From the NCBI GenBank assembly GCA_017965425.1, contig JAGCPY010000054.1, positions 62,001-126,000 on the forward strand: a stretch of 64,000 bases of DNA, in the 5' to 3' direction. Position numbers and translations under genes: made by a program. Positions within the stretch are counted from its first letter, which is position 1, and each line of letters starts with the position of its first letter. Of the stretch, positions 8,932 to 17,862 are shown in pieces. The notes under the pieces are model-generated. The model made no database searches. It was not told the origin of the DNA and saw nothing but the letters and a program-made list of their open reading frames with translations. The stretch comes from Bacteroidaceae bacterium. GTDB lineage: Bacteria > Bacteroidota > Bacteroidia > Bacteroidales > Bacteroidaceae.

Positions 8932-9606
8932 CTACAGCTGTGTCTTCTCCACCACCATACCATCGAGCAAGTTGATGATGCGGGTGGCGTAGGCGGCATC
9001 GCGCTGGGAGTGTGTCACCATGACGACGGTGGTGCCCTCAGCATTCAACTGCGTGAGCAGATCCATCACCTCCTTGCCGTTCTTCGTGTCGAGGTTTCCC
9101 GTGGGTTCATCGGCGAGGACGAGTTTGGGCTTCACCACCACGGCACGTGCAATGGCCACGCGTTGCTGCTGACCGCCAGAGAGTTGCTGCGGATAATGGT
9201 TGGCGCGATGACTGATGGCCATGCGGCGCATGATTTCGGTGACACGTTCCTTACGTTCGGCTGCAGGCACGCCGAGATACTTCAACGGCAGTTCGATGTT
9301 CTGTTCCACGGTGAGCTCGTCAATGAGGTTAAAGCTCTGGAACACGAAGCCTATTTGCCCGCGGCGCGTCAGTGTGCGCTGACGTTCCCGCAAGCCACCG
9401 ACCTCCACACCGTCGAGCCAGTAGTGCCCCTCCGTGGGATTGTCCAAGAGACCGAGGATGTTCAGTAACGTGGATTTGCCGCAACCAGACGGCCCCATGA
9501 TGGCGACGAACTCGCCGTCCTTCACTTCCATGTTGATGCCCCCGAGGGCAGTGGTCTCCACCATATCTGTGCGGAAGACCTTCTTGATGTTCTTGAGTTT
9601 AATCAT
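8932..9606 (-). CDS. ABC transporter ATP-binding protein (MacB/LolD type)
   Basis: A complete 224-residue ATPase subunit. The Walker A motif GPSGCGKST lies at residues 38-46, the signature LSGGQQQR near residue 141, and Walker B (LVLADEP) just after. The sequence groups with the MacB/LolD/FtsE class that powers mechanotransmission by FtsX-type permeases rather than transport through the membrane. It is the last gene of a minus-strand run that begins with the permease at 14655, and it is separated from the upstream permease by a 184-bp spacer that holds an inverted repeat. Its partners are most likely the two large permeases upstream. Confidence 0.95.
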   Translation of the reverse strand: MIKLKNIKKVFRTDMVETTALGGINMEVKDGEFVAIMGPSGCGKSTLLNILGLLDNPTEGHYWLDGVEVGGLRERQRTLTRRGQIGFVFQSFNLIDELTVEQNIELPLKYLGVPAAERKERVTEIMRRMAISHRANHYPQQLSGGQQQRVAIARAVVVKPKLVLADEPTGNLDTKNGKEVMDLLTQLNAEGTTVVMVTHSQRDAAYATRIINLLDGMVVEKTQL

Positions 9607-9614
9607 AATAAAGG

Positions 9615-9778
9615 AAGACCCCCTCCCCGCTCCCCCTGTAGGGGGAGAGTAGAATGTATTCGAGCGGCAGAGGATACAGGGTCATTGTTTATGGGGTTAA
9701 AGTGATAATAATTTATTGGATTGCAATTCTTGAAAGGTGACCACTCTCCCCCTTTAGGGGGAGCGGGGAGGGGGTCTT
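9615..9778. repeat. Inverted repeat pair, 36-bp arms, between ATPase and permease genes
   Basis: The arm at 9615-9650 and the arm at 9743-9778 are reverse complements at 34 of 36 positions. Each arm is itself a hairpin (CTCCCCC...GGGGGAG). A short extra piece, gagggggtctt, follows at 9780. Between the arms lie 92 bp without any gene. The pair could form a long stem in the transcript and thereby lower expression of the downstream ATPase gene, or act as a transcript-stabilising or repetitive extragenic element. Confidence 0.9.
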
Positions 9779-9790
9779 TGAGGGGGTCTT

Positions 9791-12148
9791 TTATTCCTTC
9801 TTCAAATACTCCACCGGATTATCATTGGCCACACGCCTTGTCTGGATGAAGACGACGGCAGCGATGATGAGGATGACAGCGAGGGCATCGGCGGCGAAGA
9901 CGTACCACAGAAGCGGCACCTTGTAGGCGAACTGCTGCATCAGCAGCGTGCTGAGGTACCATCCCAAGGCTACGCCAATGACGATGGACGGCAGGGCGAT
10001 GACGGCGATGCTGCGGGCAAACAGCAACTGCACCTCACCTTCAGTAGCGCCTACCACCTTGCGGATAGCCAGCTCGCGGGAGCGGCGCTGCACCTCGTCG
10101 CGGACATAGCCGATGAGTCCGATGAGAGTGATGAGCAACGAGGCCAGGCAACCTATCATGACGAGGTCGCGTGTGCGCTGGGTCTCCTGATATTGGTCGG
10201 CCATCTCATTGGAATAGAGTTTCACGTTCAGCTCGGCATCGGGGTAGAGGCGGTCGCAGAGTTGCTGCACGGTCGCGAGGTTTTCGGGCGTGATGCGTTG
10301 AAGCTTCATCATGATATAATGCGTAAAGACATTGCCGTTGACAACCATGATGGGGCGCTCCTCGCGAGACACCAGTGACCCAAGGGTGAAGTCTTTCACC
10401 ACGCCCACGACGGTCAAGGGGTACTGTTCCCCTAACGAACAGTTGACAAATTGCTGGCCTATGACATCATCTATGCCCGCCACTTCTTTCATCTTCCGCG
10501 CGAAATGTTCGTCCACCAGCATCTCCGGTTGCCAACCCTGATGGTTCACACGTTCGAAGTCGCGGCCGCGTACAATCTGAAGCCCCATCGTTTCCACTAA
10601 TCCGCCCTCGGCAAAGAACAGATTGGCACAGTTGAACAGCTCCTGCGGATTGCCCGGCACGAGTACGTTGTCGCCGCTCTGCCGCTCACAGAAGAGCGAG
10701 TAGGCTGCAGCGGTCCTCGTGACACAGGGCAGGTTCTCGATCTCACGGGCCAGCGAATAGATGGAATCGCCGTGGAGGACGGACACGTTGACATACGCCA
10801 CCTCGTCATATTGATACCCCATATCCGTGGAGAGCATATAGTGGTACTGACGATAGATGGTGGTGAGCACGCAGAGCAACATCGTTGAGAGCACAAACTG
10901 AAAGGCCAGCAGCGACAGCTTCCACGCACGCTTGCTCTCGCTGTAGAGGCGGTAGGCGTAGGTCAGCGGGATGTGCGAATAGATGGCGCCCGGCAAGATG
11001 CCGCAGCTCACCAGCACGATGAGGCAGACCGCGAGCAGTGTGCCCGTCGGTTTTCCCGACGGGAAAAGCGTCGAGACACTGACACCTAACAAGTCGCGCG
11101 TCACGTCCTGCCCGACATAGAGCAGCAACGCCATCAGGGCAAAGGCCACCACCAGATGCAGGGCAGCTTCGCCGATAGAGCCGAAGTAAAACTCCCGACT
11201 GGGAGCACCGAGCACCTTGCGCACGGCCACCTGTCGGGCACGCCCCACCAGCGAACTTATGACGACGAGGATATAGTTCATCACCGCCGTGAAGAGCATC
11301 ACCAGTGCCACCACGGCAAGGATGATGCAGGTGGTGCGCACCGTAGCGTCCTTCATGCGGCTGCCTTCAACACTTACCAGTACGCAGCCGGCATCCGTAT
11401 AGCCGCTTTGCTTGAGGTCTTCCCACGGAAGAATGCGCTGCAGCAACTGCTTGACCTCGCTGCGCACCTTGTCCATGTCGGCATCGGGACGCAGGCGCAC
11501 ATACGAATGGTAGCGGTCGTTGCCAATCAGATTCTCTGTACCGTCCCACGCGTAAGTGCCGACAGAGGGCATCGACATCAGAATGTCGAAACGCGCAAAC
11601 GTGGAGTTCTCGGGATAGTCCTCATAGACACCGCAGATGGTCATCGGCTTCTTTGGAGCCGAGGCAAAACAGAACGTCTGACCTATCACCTCGCCGCCCA
11701 TCTTCTCGCTCAGCCTACGGCTGATCATGCATTGTCCGGCTGTTGAGAGTATCTGTTTGGCTTCGCCCACCAGCGTCCTTGTGACGAAGATGTCGAAGAA
11801 GCAGGAATCGGCAAACACCGCTTGTTCAAAGTAGTGCCGACTGCCGTCCTCCAGCGTCAGCTTCTCTTCGCCGAACTGTGCGGTATAGCGTGTGGCCGTC
11901 ACCACCTCGGGGATCTCCTGTGCCAGCACAGGTGCGATGCCGCCCGACGTGCAACCGTGCTGCTCCAACTCTTCGCCTGCACGCTGCATCGTCTCTTGCA
12001 GTTCATACACATGCTCCTTGTCCACGATGCAGCGGTCGTAGTTGCGTTCCAACTGCACCTTGGCCAGCAACACCAACCCCACGGTCAGTCCTACCGTCAG
12101 CGATGTGATTTTGATAAAGGCTCCTTGGCCTTTGGAAAATGGATTCAT
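9791..12148 (-). CDS. ABC transporter permease, two FtsX / MacB_PCD units
   Basis: This is a 785-residue permease of the large Bacteroidota type. It has an N-terminal membrane segment (about 10-27), a periplasmic MacB_PCD domain, three membrane helices around 275-395, then a second membrane helix near 410-430, a second periplasmic domain and three final helices near 680-775 (ending PVEYLKKE). The SRELAIRKVVGATEGEV segment is the typical cytoplasmic FtsX motif. Such proteins work as mechanotransmitters with a LolD/MacB-type ATPase and, often, an HlyD-type adaptor and TolC channel. All of these occur in this window. A short hairpin element lies in frame at 11044-11063 in one periplasmic or loop region. 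Confidence 0.9.
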   Translation of the reverse strand: MNPFSKGQGAFIKITSLTVGLTVGLVLLAKVQLERNYDRCIVDKEHVYELQETMQRAGEELEQHGCTSGGIAPVLAQEIPEVVTATRYTAQFGEEKLTLEDGSRHYFEQAVFADSCFFDIFVTRTLVGEAKQILSTAGQCMISRRLSEKMGGEVIGQTFCFASAPKKPMTICGVYEDYPENSTFARFDILMSMPSVGTYAWDGTENLIGNDRYHSYVRLRPDADMDKVRSEVKQLLQRILPWEDLKQSGYTDAGCVLVSVEGSRMKDATVRTTCIILAVVALVMLFTAVMNYILVVISSLVGRARQVAVRKVLGAPSREFYFGSIGEAALHLVVAFALMALLLYVGQDVTRDLLGVSVSTLFPSGKPTGTLLAVCLIVLVSCGILPGAIYSHIPLTYAYRLYSESKRAWKLSLLAFQFVLSTMLLCVLTTIYRQYHYMLSTDMGYQYDEVAYVNVSVLHGDSIYSLAREIENLPCVTRTAAAYSLFCERQSGDNVLVPGNPQELFNCANLFFAEGGLVETMGLQIVRGRDFERVNHQGWQPEMLVDEHFARKMKEVAGIDDVIGQQFVNCSLGEQYPLTVVGVVKDFTLGSLVSREERPIMVVNGNVFTHYIMMKLQRITPENLATVQQLCDRLYPDAELNVKLYSNEMADQYQETQRTRDLVMIGCLASLLITLIGLIGYVRDEVQRRSRELAIRKVVGATEGEVQLLFARSIAVIALPSIVIGVALGWYLSTLLMQQFAYKVPLLWYVFAADALAVILIIAAVVFIQTRRVANDNPVEYLKKE
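11044..11063. repeat. Hairpin-family element inside the permease gene
   Basis: CCGTCGG-TTTTC-CCGACGG is a perfect 7-bp stem. It lies in frame within the coding sequence and encodes part of a loop (FPSGKPTG). Confidence 0.75.
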
Positions 12149-12276
12149 TTTATGAGTGAAAAATGAAAAGTGAAAAATATGAGTTACTCTTGTGGGGGAG
12201 AGCCTCGCTTCGCTCGAAAGCTGCGAGCCAGCCTTCTCCCCTCCCCAGGGAGGGACAGGGGGTGGGCTGTTGGTCT
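12149..12276. other. 128-bp spacer between the permease genes with low-complexity repeats
   Basis: The spacer begins with repeated gtgaaaaatgaaaag units (12153-12180). It continues with a C/G-rich inverted segment (gggggagag at 12195 and cttctcccctcccc at 12233) related in composition to the repeat at 9615-9778. No gene was seen. Confidence 0.6.
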
Positions 12277-14655
12277 TTATTCCGTCTTGATACTATTCAC
12301 CGGGTTCTCCGTGGCTGCCCGCCAGCCTTGGATGCAGACGGTGGCGAGGGTGATGGTAGAGACGGCGGAGAGGGCGAGGGGGAAGAGCCACCAGTGGATG
12401 GGTGTGCGCTCGGCAAAGGATTGGAGCCACTGGGTGCCGAGGTAGTAGGCTGCGGGAGCGGCGAGGATGAAACTGAGGAGGATGATGGCGACGTAGCGGC
12501 GGGAGAGCAACAGGAGGATGGCCTCCTCGGTGGAGCCGAAGACCTTGCGGATGCCGATTTCCTTGCGGCGGTATTCGGTCTCGAAGAGCGTCAGGCAGAA
12601 GACACCGATGAGGGTGATGATGAGGCAGATGACCGAGAAGAGCAGCACCTGACGAATGAACCGCAGTTCCTCCTGATAGGTGATTTCCAAGTCTTGGTCG
12701 ATGAAGCGCACTTCGGGCTGCTCTTCAAGGCCAAGTCCTGTCAGGCTCTCAGTAATCATGCGGCGCAGTTGCACCTTATCGGTGCCTGCGGTAGTACGAA
12801 TAAACATATAATTATATGCCCCGAAATCCTGATCATTCTCGTCATAGGCGATGAAGGCCATGGGCTTCTGCGTGCGGTCGGCACGGGCGGTACTGAAACG
12901 GAGGTCGGTGCACACACCCACGACATTACCCATGTCGCTGAGCAGCGGCTTGTCCATCTCCACCCAGTTCCAGGCGCGGCGGCCCGCTTCGTTGATGATG
13001 AACACTTGGTGGTCATGCTGGTTGAAGTCGCGTCCCTCGACGATACGGATGCCCATTGTACGCAGAAACTGCCACGAAACGGGGAAGACAGCCATGGTCT
13101 CTATCTGGTGATCGTCGTCGCCGCGGCCCCAACTCATGAAGCCGTTGCCCACGCCGAGGAGGAACTGCGAGTAGGCCACGTCCTCCACGCCCGACAACCT
13201 GAGCAGCTCGCCTTGCGCGGCATCTTTCTTCGCCCGGAGCTCATTGTTCAGCCTCACATAGAGTACTTCGTCCTTGTCGAAGCCGTAGTCAGAGGTGAAG
13301 AGGTAGTGGCTTTGCAGGTAGAGGATGGCGATATAAACGACCATGATGCAGGAGATGAAGAGTTGCAAGGCAATGAGTGCGGTGCGCAGCTGGCGGCCAC
13401 GGGGCGTGAGGCCTGCGCTGCCTTTCAGTGCCAAGGCGGGCTGGAACGAGGTGACGTAGAAAGCGGGATAGAGTCCGGCCACGATGCCAACGACTATGGC
13501 TAGCAGGACCGTCCACGCCAGCAGCGGGAGGTGGTTGTCGAGGTTGATATTGCCCACGGTGAGTTCGCCGATGAGCGGCCATTGTGTCAGCAGATAAGCC
13601 ACACCGACGGCGAGGACGTAGGCAGCAAGTGCCGTCGCCACCGTCTCGGCAATGAGCGAGCCGCGGATGCTGCCCAGCGTGCTACCGAGGACGCGCCGTG
13701 TGTTCACACCTTTGACGCGCATCGGTGCCTCGGCCAGGGTGAAGTTCAGGAAGTTGATGGCAGCCACGATGAGCAGTATCATGCAGGCTACGATGAGCAC
13801 GCCATCGACCAAGCGGTTGCCCTTGTCCACGCGGTCGTCCACGCCGGAGAAATAGGTCTCCGTCACAGGTGTGAGGCGGAACTGCATGGCACCGTAGGAG
13901 CCGCTGATTTTGTCCCAACTGTCCGCTCCCCACTGCGCGAGGACAGCATCGCGGAGCTTGCTGAAGTACGCCTTGCGAAACGCAGCAAGCACGGCTGCCG
14001 TGTCGGCCTCGGCGGTCAGGCGGACGTAGCAGTCGAAATTATAGTTGTTGAATGCCCCCAGGTCCCTGTCGCCAAAGTTCTCCACCACGGCGTTCTTGAA
14101 GCCGCAGGCCTCTGGGAAGTCGGCATAGACGCCGCGCACCGTGATGCTGTCCTGCCCATCCCATAGGGCGCGGCCTGCCACCTGCGTCTCATTATTAAAA
14201 TAGGTACGCGCGATGGACTCGGCGATGAGCACGCCACCCGTGTCGCCCTCGTCCCAATCCAATCGGCCGTCGAGGCAGCGGGGGTGCAAGGTGGTGAGGC
14301 CGTGGCTGTCCGTGGTGAGGAAGTCGAAGTGGAACTCCGAATCGCCACGCAGATAGCGGCGCTCATACCAGCCCGACTGTGCCAGCATCACGCTCTCCAC
14401 TTGCGGTACCGTGGCCAACTCTTCGCCAGCGAAGCGCGATGTATTGCTGCTCCAGCGGCCTTCGTTGTCCCCCCATAAAGAGGTGAGCTCAAAGCGGTAC
14501 AGCCGGTCGGCATCAGTAAGCTCGCGGTTGAAGCTGTGGTTGTACAGCACCTGTGTCATGAACAGGTAGAAGGCGGCGAAGGCTATGGTCAAGCCAAGGA
14601 GGTTCAGCGCGGTGGCGGTCTTGAAGCGGCGCGCCAGGTAGAAGAGAGAAGACAT
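12277..14655 (-). CDS. ABC transporter permease, two FtsX / MacB_PCD units (paralogue)
   Basis: A 792-residue paralogue of the neighbouring permease with the same plan: an N-terminal helix (about 15-35), a periplasmic domain, three helices (about 290-400), a fourth near 430-450, a second periplasmic domain, and three C-terminal helices. The FtsX motif YRRKEIGIRKVFGSTEEAI lies near residue 695. It is the first gene of the minus-strand export operon. A good -7/-33 pair lies at 14720-14751, and a palindrome shared with the tolC/response-regulator intergenic region lies at 14791-14809, which suggests control by the response regulator at 24854. The transported substrate is unknown; cell-envelope lipids, lipoproteins or antimicrobial compounds are possible. 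Confidence 0.9.
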   Translation of the reverse strand: MSSLFYLARRFKTATALNLLGLTIAFAAFYLFMTQVLYNHSFNRELTDADRLYRFELTSLWGDNEGRWSSNTSRFAGEELATVPQVESVMLAQSGWYERRYLRGDSEFHFDFLTTDSHGLTTLHPRCLDGRLDWDEGDTGGVLIAESIARTYFNNETQVAGRALWDGQDSITVRGVYADFPEACGFKNAVVENFGDRDLGAFNNYNFDCYVRLTAEADTAAVLAAFRKAYFSKLRDAVLAQWGADSWDKISGSYGAMQFRLTPVTETYFSGVDDRVDKGNRLVDGVLIVACMILLIVAAINFLNFTLAEAPMRVKGVNTRRVLGSTLGSIRGSLIAETVATALAAYVLAVGVAYLLTQWPLIGELTVGNINLDNHLPLLAWTVLLAIVVGIVAGLYPAFYVTSFQPALALKGSAGLTPRGRQLRTALIALQLFISCIMVVYIAILYLQSHYLFTSDYGFDKDEVLYVRLNNELRAKKDAAQGELLRLSGVEDVAYSQFLLGVGNGFMSWGRGDDDHQIETMAVFPVSWQFLRTMGIRIVEGRDFNQHDHQVFIINEAGRRAWNWVEMDKPLLSDMGNVVGVCTDLRFSTARADRTQKPMAFIAYDENDQDFGAYNYMFIRTTAGTDKVQLRRMITESLTGLGLEEQPEVRFIDQDLEITYQEELRFIRQVLLFSVICLIITLIGVFCLTLFETEYRRKEIGIRKVFGSTEEAILLLLSRRYVAIILLSFILAAPAAYYLGTQWLQSFAERTPIHWWLFPLALSAVSTITLATVCIQGWRAATENPVNSIKTE

Positions 14656-14719
14656 GATGATTTACGATTTGACGAATTACGAATTTGCGATTGCTTAGGC
14701 TAATGCCCGTTTGCGAGTG

Positions 14720-14751
14720 CAAAGGTACGTACAAATTCCCTTTACCTGCAA
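14720..14751 (-). promoter_or_regulatory. Promoter of the ABC permease operon
   Basis: On the minus strand TACCTTTG (14727-14720) matches the Bacteroidetes -7 element. A TTG (14751-14749, in CTTGCA) lies 21 bp upstream as the -33 element. Transcription would start near 14714, giving a leader of about 60 nt. Confidence 0.7.
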
Positions 14752-14790
14752 GACCTCCGTCCCACTTTCTGCTTCCGCAGATATAAAAAC

Positions 14791-14809
14791 GTCTAAAAAA
14801 TGGACACTC
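14791..14809. promoter_or_regulatory. Palindromic operator candidate, copy 1
   Basis: GTCTAAAAAATGGACACTC is identical at 18 of 19 positions to the site at 24751-24769. It is an imperfect palindrome (GTCTA, A-rich centre, TGGAC). It lies 63 bp upstream of the -7 element of the ABC permease operon. The spacing matches that of the second copy to its two promoters. Confidence 0.7.
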
Positions 14810-14854
14810 CTCCCTACACGCCGCCCATCAAAAAAACATTTTTTAACTTGAAAA

Positions 14855-14893
14855 AGAGCGCACCTGTCACCAATCCGTGACGGGTGCGCTCTT
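14855..14893 (-). terminator. Terminator of the GH53-esterase gene
   Basis: AGAGCGCACCTGTCAC and GTGACGGGTGCGCTCT form a 16-bp stem with one mismatch and a short loop. Read on the minus strand it is followed by a T-run (TTTTTC). It lies just after the stop of the minus-strand gene at 14913. Confidence 0.8.
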
Positions 14894-14912
14894 GCAGATC
14901 CTGGAGCCCTGA

Positions 14913-17501
14913 TTACTTGAAGTTCTTGTGCTTGATGGTCCACTGGTCATAGCCCGTCAGGTCACCTCGGAGGAAGAGGGCTTCCGGCTCGCTCCTGCCC
15001 TTCAGTTGCCAGTCCAGCCAGGCGCGTACCATGCGTGCGTTGGCGCCGCCGAGGGGTTGTTCGTAGGTACCGCCATGGCCGCTCTGGGTGTTGTCGGCCA
15101 GAACCACAGGCACCTTCTTGATGGCATCATAGTCCATCTGTGCGTTCTGCCAGGCTACGTCCGTGGTGCCTCCGACGAGGTAGAGGATGGGGCCGTGAAG
15201 TTGCTTCAGGGACTGGGCACTCGCATCCGCCATCGTCATCTTGCCCATGCCGGCGTTGAGGATGAGGTAGGTCTTCAGACGCGGGTCAGCGGCATTGGCC
15301 AGCACCTGTGCACCGCCGCATGAATGACCCGCAGCGGCCATACGCGTCGTGTCCACCTTATTATAATATGGTGAGGCGGGGTCGGCAGCACGCTGGCAGA
15401 TCCAGTCGAGCGCCTTCTGCACCATCGACGACGGCGTGTGCTGATCCTTCTCATGCTGTGCCATCATCTGCAGTTCGCCGATGGCGACGACCACGTAGCC
15501 GTAGGAAGCCACCTCGGTGAGCATATTCTCATAACCGATGCTGGTGTCCATGCAGCCCCCGTTGCAGAAGATGAGCACGGGCAGCTGTTCACGCTTCACC
15601 TCGCCGCGTCCAAACATACCTCGCTGGCCAATATTCATGGCGGCATCCAGGTTCATAGGCCTATAGACCACGAAGTCCGGCAGCGTCTTCTCCCGCACGG
15701 CCACTGCCTTGAAGGGTCCGCTGCCGCCATACTCAGGCACCTTCATCTGCTCGAAGCTGACGCTGGGGTCGTCGTGCCGGAGGTGGCGTGCGAAGAAGGC
15801 ATCCAGCGCCGGACGGGTGAACTCCAGTTGCTGGTCGAAGGCTACGCTGTGCTGCCCGTGAACCTTCACATAATCCACCTGTGCACCAGCCCGCTGCATC
15901 TTCGTAACCCAGTCCTCGGTCAGATTGGGTCGCACGATGGGATCCTCGCCTCCTTGCAGCACGAGGAAGGGCGTCTCCGATGCTCCGATGTAGCCTATGG
16001 GCCACCACTCGGTGTGGTCAGCCCACTCGCCGGCGCGGCCGATCTCCGTAGGAGGAGCACCGCCTGCCGAGCAGGCGATGTCAGCCGTCAGACCCGCCAT
16101 GAGCGAGAGGTGTCCGCCGGCAGAGTGACCATAGGTGCCGATGCGGTTGGGGTCGATGCCCAGTTCTTCGGCATGCGACTTCATCCAGCGAATGGCGGTC
16201 TGCACGTCCTCGATGCATGCAGGCATGGGAGCTTCTTGCACCAGGCGGTAGTTCATGTTGCAGACGACATAGCCCTTCAGGGCATAGTCCACCATGAGGC
16301 TGCGGTACACCAGGTCGTTCTTCGACCCCGCGCTCCATCCGCCGCCGTGGATGATGAGGATGGCAGGGCGGTTCTTCTGCGGACCGAAGAGGGGTTGCGC
16401 CAGGTCGAGGACGCAGGACGGCTCCTGTTTATAATGGATATTCTCCGTGATGGTGATCTGCTGCTGGCTGGCCTCCACGAAGCCCTCCATGATGGCCGTC
16501 GGGGCGGCGTTGTGGTCGAAGGCTCCCAGCTTGTAGCCTCCGGGCAGGCATTGCGGTTCCCAGTAGAAGACACCGCGGCAGTGGCCGTTGGTGGCCGTGC
16601 GAGCCTCACGGATGACACGAGCCAACTGGCGGCGTCCCTCCTCCATCTTCTCCGGGTGCTGCTCGTCGACCTCAAAGCCGGTCTCCACAATCATCACGTC
16701 GCACCCATATTTCTCGCTGCAGTGGCGGATGTTTGCCATGCAGTCGGTGATGATTTGGTTGTCTTGTTCGGGTGTGCCTCCCTTGGTGGCCCAGTAGGGA
16801 TAGAGTGACATGCCTATCATATCCCACTTGCCTCCGTACTTCTTGATGATGTCGAGGTTCCAGTCATAGAGGCTCTGCTTGTGGCCCCGGTCAAGGTGTA
16901 CCAGGACCGTAGCCTGAGGGAACACCTCCTTCACGGCATCGTAGCCGGCACGTATGAACCCCGCATACTGCTTGGGATTCTTCTCGATATGTCCCATGGG
17001 CCACAGCAGGCCGTTGGCAGTCTCGTTGCCCACCTGCACCCAGCGCGGCGCGAGGTCGTTCTGCTTCAGCAGTGAGAGGACGTCGAGCGTGTGCTCACGG
17101 ACATCCTGCTGCATCTGTTTATACGAGTGTCCCTGCCAGGCAGCGGGGATGGGTTGTTTGCCGGGGTCGGCCCACGAGTCGGCATAGTGGAAGTCCACCA
17201 TGAGGTCCATGTCCAGCGCCTTCACGCGGCGTGCCATTGCCAGCAGTGTGTTCTTGTCGCAGTCTCCGCCCCGGGGATTGACCCAGACGCGCATGCGGAT
17301 GGCGGACATCTGGTAGTCGTTCTTCAGGAGCTCCAGGCACTCCCGTTCCTGTCCGTTGCGGTCGTGGAACTTCACTCCACGGCGTTCCTGCCCCGTGAGG
17401 AATCCCACGTCGGCTCCCTTCACAAAATCTTTTGTGGTACTCTGTGCGCCCGCCATCAGCGATAGCGCCAACAGCAATAGGGAAATCCATGTCTTTTTCA
17501 T
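14913..17501 (-). CDS. Three-domain enzyme: GH53 endo-galactanase fused to two alpha/beta-hydrolase esterase domains
   Basis: The 862-residue protein has a signal peptide (1-20). Residues about 24-345 form a GH53 endo-beta-1,4-galactanase: acid/base Glu160 in VGNE and nucleophile Glu273 in VETG. Residues about 360-575 form an alpha/beta-hydrolase with an HGGGW oxyanion motif (385-389) and nucleophile Ser460 in GHSAG, like acetyl- or feruloyl-esterases. Residues about 590-862 form a second alpha/beta-hydrolase with Ser727 in GHSCG, closer to the dienelactone hydrolase/chlorophyllase-like group. This suggests combined cutting and deacylation of (acetylated or feruloylated) pectic galactan. The full joint of three catalytic domains is unusual. 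A stem-loop terminator follows. The neighbours are a sensor-regulator and a second GH53. Confidence 0.9.
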   Translation of the reverse strand: MKKTWISLLLLALSLMAGAQSTTKDFVKGADVGFLTGQERRGVKFHDRNGQERECLELLKNDYQMSAIRMRVWVNPRGGDCDKNTLLAMARRVKALDMDLMVDFHYADSWADPGKQPIPAAWQGHSYKQMQQDVREHTLDVLSLLKQNDLAPRWVQVGNETANGLLWPMGHIEKNPKQYAGFIRAGYDAVKEVFPQATVLVHLDRGHKQSLYDWNLDIIKKYGGKWDMIGMSLYPYWATKGGTPEQDNQIITDCMANIRHCSEKYGCDVMIVETGFEVDEQHPEKMEEGRRQLARVIREARTATNGHCRGVFYWEPQCLPGGYKLGAFDHNAAPTAIMEGFVEASQQQITITENIHYKQEPSCVLDLAQPLFGPQKNRPAILIIHGGGWSAGSKNDLVYRSLMVDYALKGYVVCNMNYRLVQEAPMPACIEDVQTAIRWMKSHAEELGIDPNRIGTYGHSAGGHLSLMAGLTADIACSAGGAPPTEIGRAGEWADHTEWWPIGYIGASETPFLVLQGGEDPIVRPNLTEDWVTKMQRAGAQVDYVKVHGQHSVAFDQQLEFTRPALDAFFARHLRHDDPSVSFEQMKVPEYGGSGPFKAVAVREKTLPDFVVYRPMNLDAAMNIGQRGMFGRGEVKREQLPVLIFCNGGCMDTSIGYENMLTEVASYGYVVVAIGELQMMAQHEKDQHTPSSMVQKALDWICQRAADPASPYYNKVDTTRMAAAGHSCGGAQVLANAADPRLKTYLILNAGMGKMTMADASAQSLKQLHGPILYLVGGTTDVAWQNAQMDYDAIKKVPVVLADNTQSGHGGTYEQPLGGANARMVRAWLDWQLKGRSEPEALFLRGDLTGYDQWTIKHKNFK

Positions 17502-17744
17502 ACTTTCAGAGAGTTTTTTATGTGATATATGTCAGTTCTTGATGAGATAGCGGCGTCCGTTCCTGATTGAGACGCCTCCTTTCAGTGGCGTGAATGGGTT
17601 TGAAGCGTATTCGTGCTGCAAAGGTCGCAAAAAATACCCGATTAAGGTTGCACTATCCTAACAATCCATAGCAAAAATGTAACAAAATGCACCATCATCT
17701 CTCTTTTTATGACCATTCATGTCGCTCGCCCCTTATTTTTTTGC

Positions 17745-17752
17745 TACTTTTG
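17745..17752 (+). promoter_or_regulatory. -7 promoter element of the galactan regulator
   Basis: TACTTTTG fits the TAnnTTTG consensus. Transcription would start near 17758, so the micro-ORF and duplicated start region would be in the leader. A -33 match was not clear. Confidence 0.55.
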
Positions 17753-17764
17753 TCCCCTATTCGC

Positions 17765-17862
17765 CCATCAAGCATCCTCTCATGAAACCCAAATACAGCG
17801 GTGACTGTGCTCAGCGGTTTCCCCGCTGACCTATCAAGCATCCTCTTATGAAACCCAAATAC
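17765..17862 (+). repeat. 32-bp direct repeat covering the regulator start codon
   Basis: Copies at 17765-17796 and 17831-17862 match at 30 of 32 positions and each contains ATGAAACCCAAATAC. They are 66 bp apart and frame a 34-bp insert that contains a perfect 7-bp-stem hairpin (TCAGCGG...CCGCTGA). Confidence 0.9.
17782..17829 (+). CDS. Possible 15-codon leader micro-ORF
   Basis: ATG at 17782 lies in the first copy of the duplicated start region and reads MKPKYSGDCAQRFPR before TGA at 17827-17829. It is in frame with the regulator start at 17848, 18 bp downstream. The first five codons equal those of the regulator. It might couple or dampen translation of the regulator, but it may also be only a relic of the duplication. 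Confidence 0.35.
   Translation: MKPKYSGDCAQRFPR

Larger units (their letters stand above)
17502..17847. other. 346-bp divergent regulatory region
   Basis: The region separates the divergent GH53-esterase and regulator genes. It holds a plus-strand -7 element TACTTTTG at 17745-17752, a direct repeat over the regulator start (17765-17796 and 17831-17862), a micro-ORF (17782-17829) and a hairpin (17811-17829). For the minus-strand gene, CAAAAAATA-like sequence near 17627 may hold a -7, but it is not clear. No other gene was seen. Confidence 0.6.

Noticed and set aside
12163-13503. 446-codon plus-strand frame
   Set aside because: It lies opposite the permease gene 12277-14655, which has clear membrane segments and FtsX motifs; the plus frame has low-complexity Glu/Gly/Val content and no domain.
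15438-16808. 456-codon plus-strand frame
   Set aside because: Antisense to the GH53-esterase gene; composition is that of a mirror frame (many His/Val/Gly).
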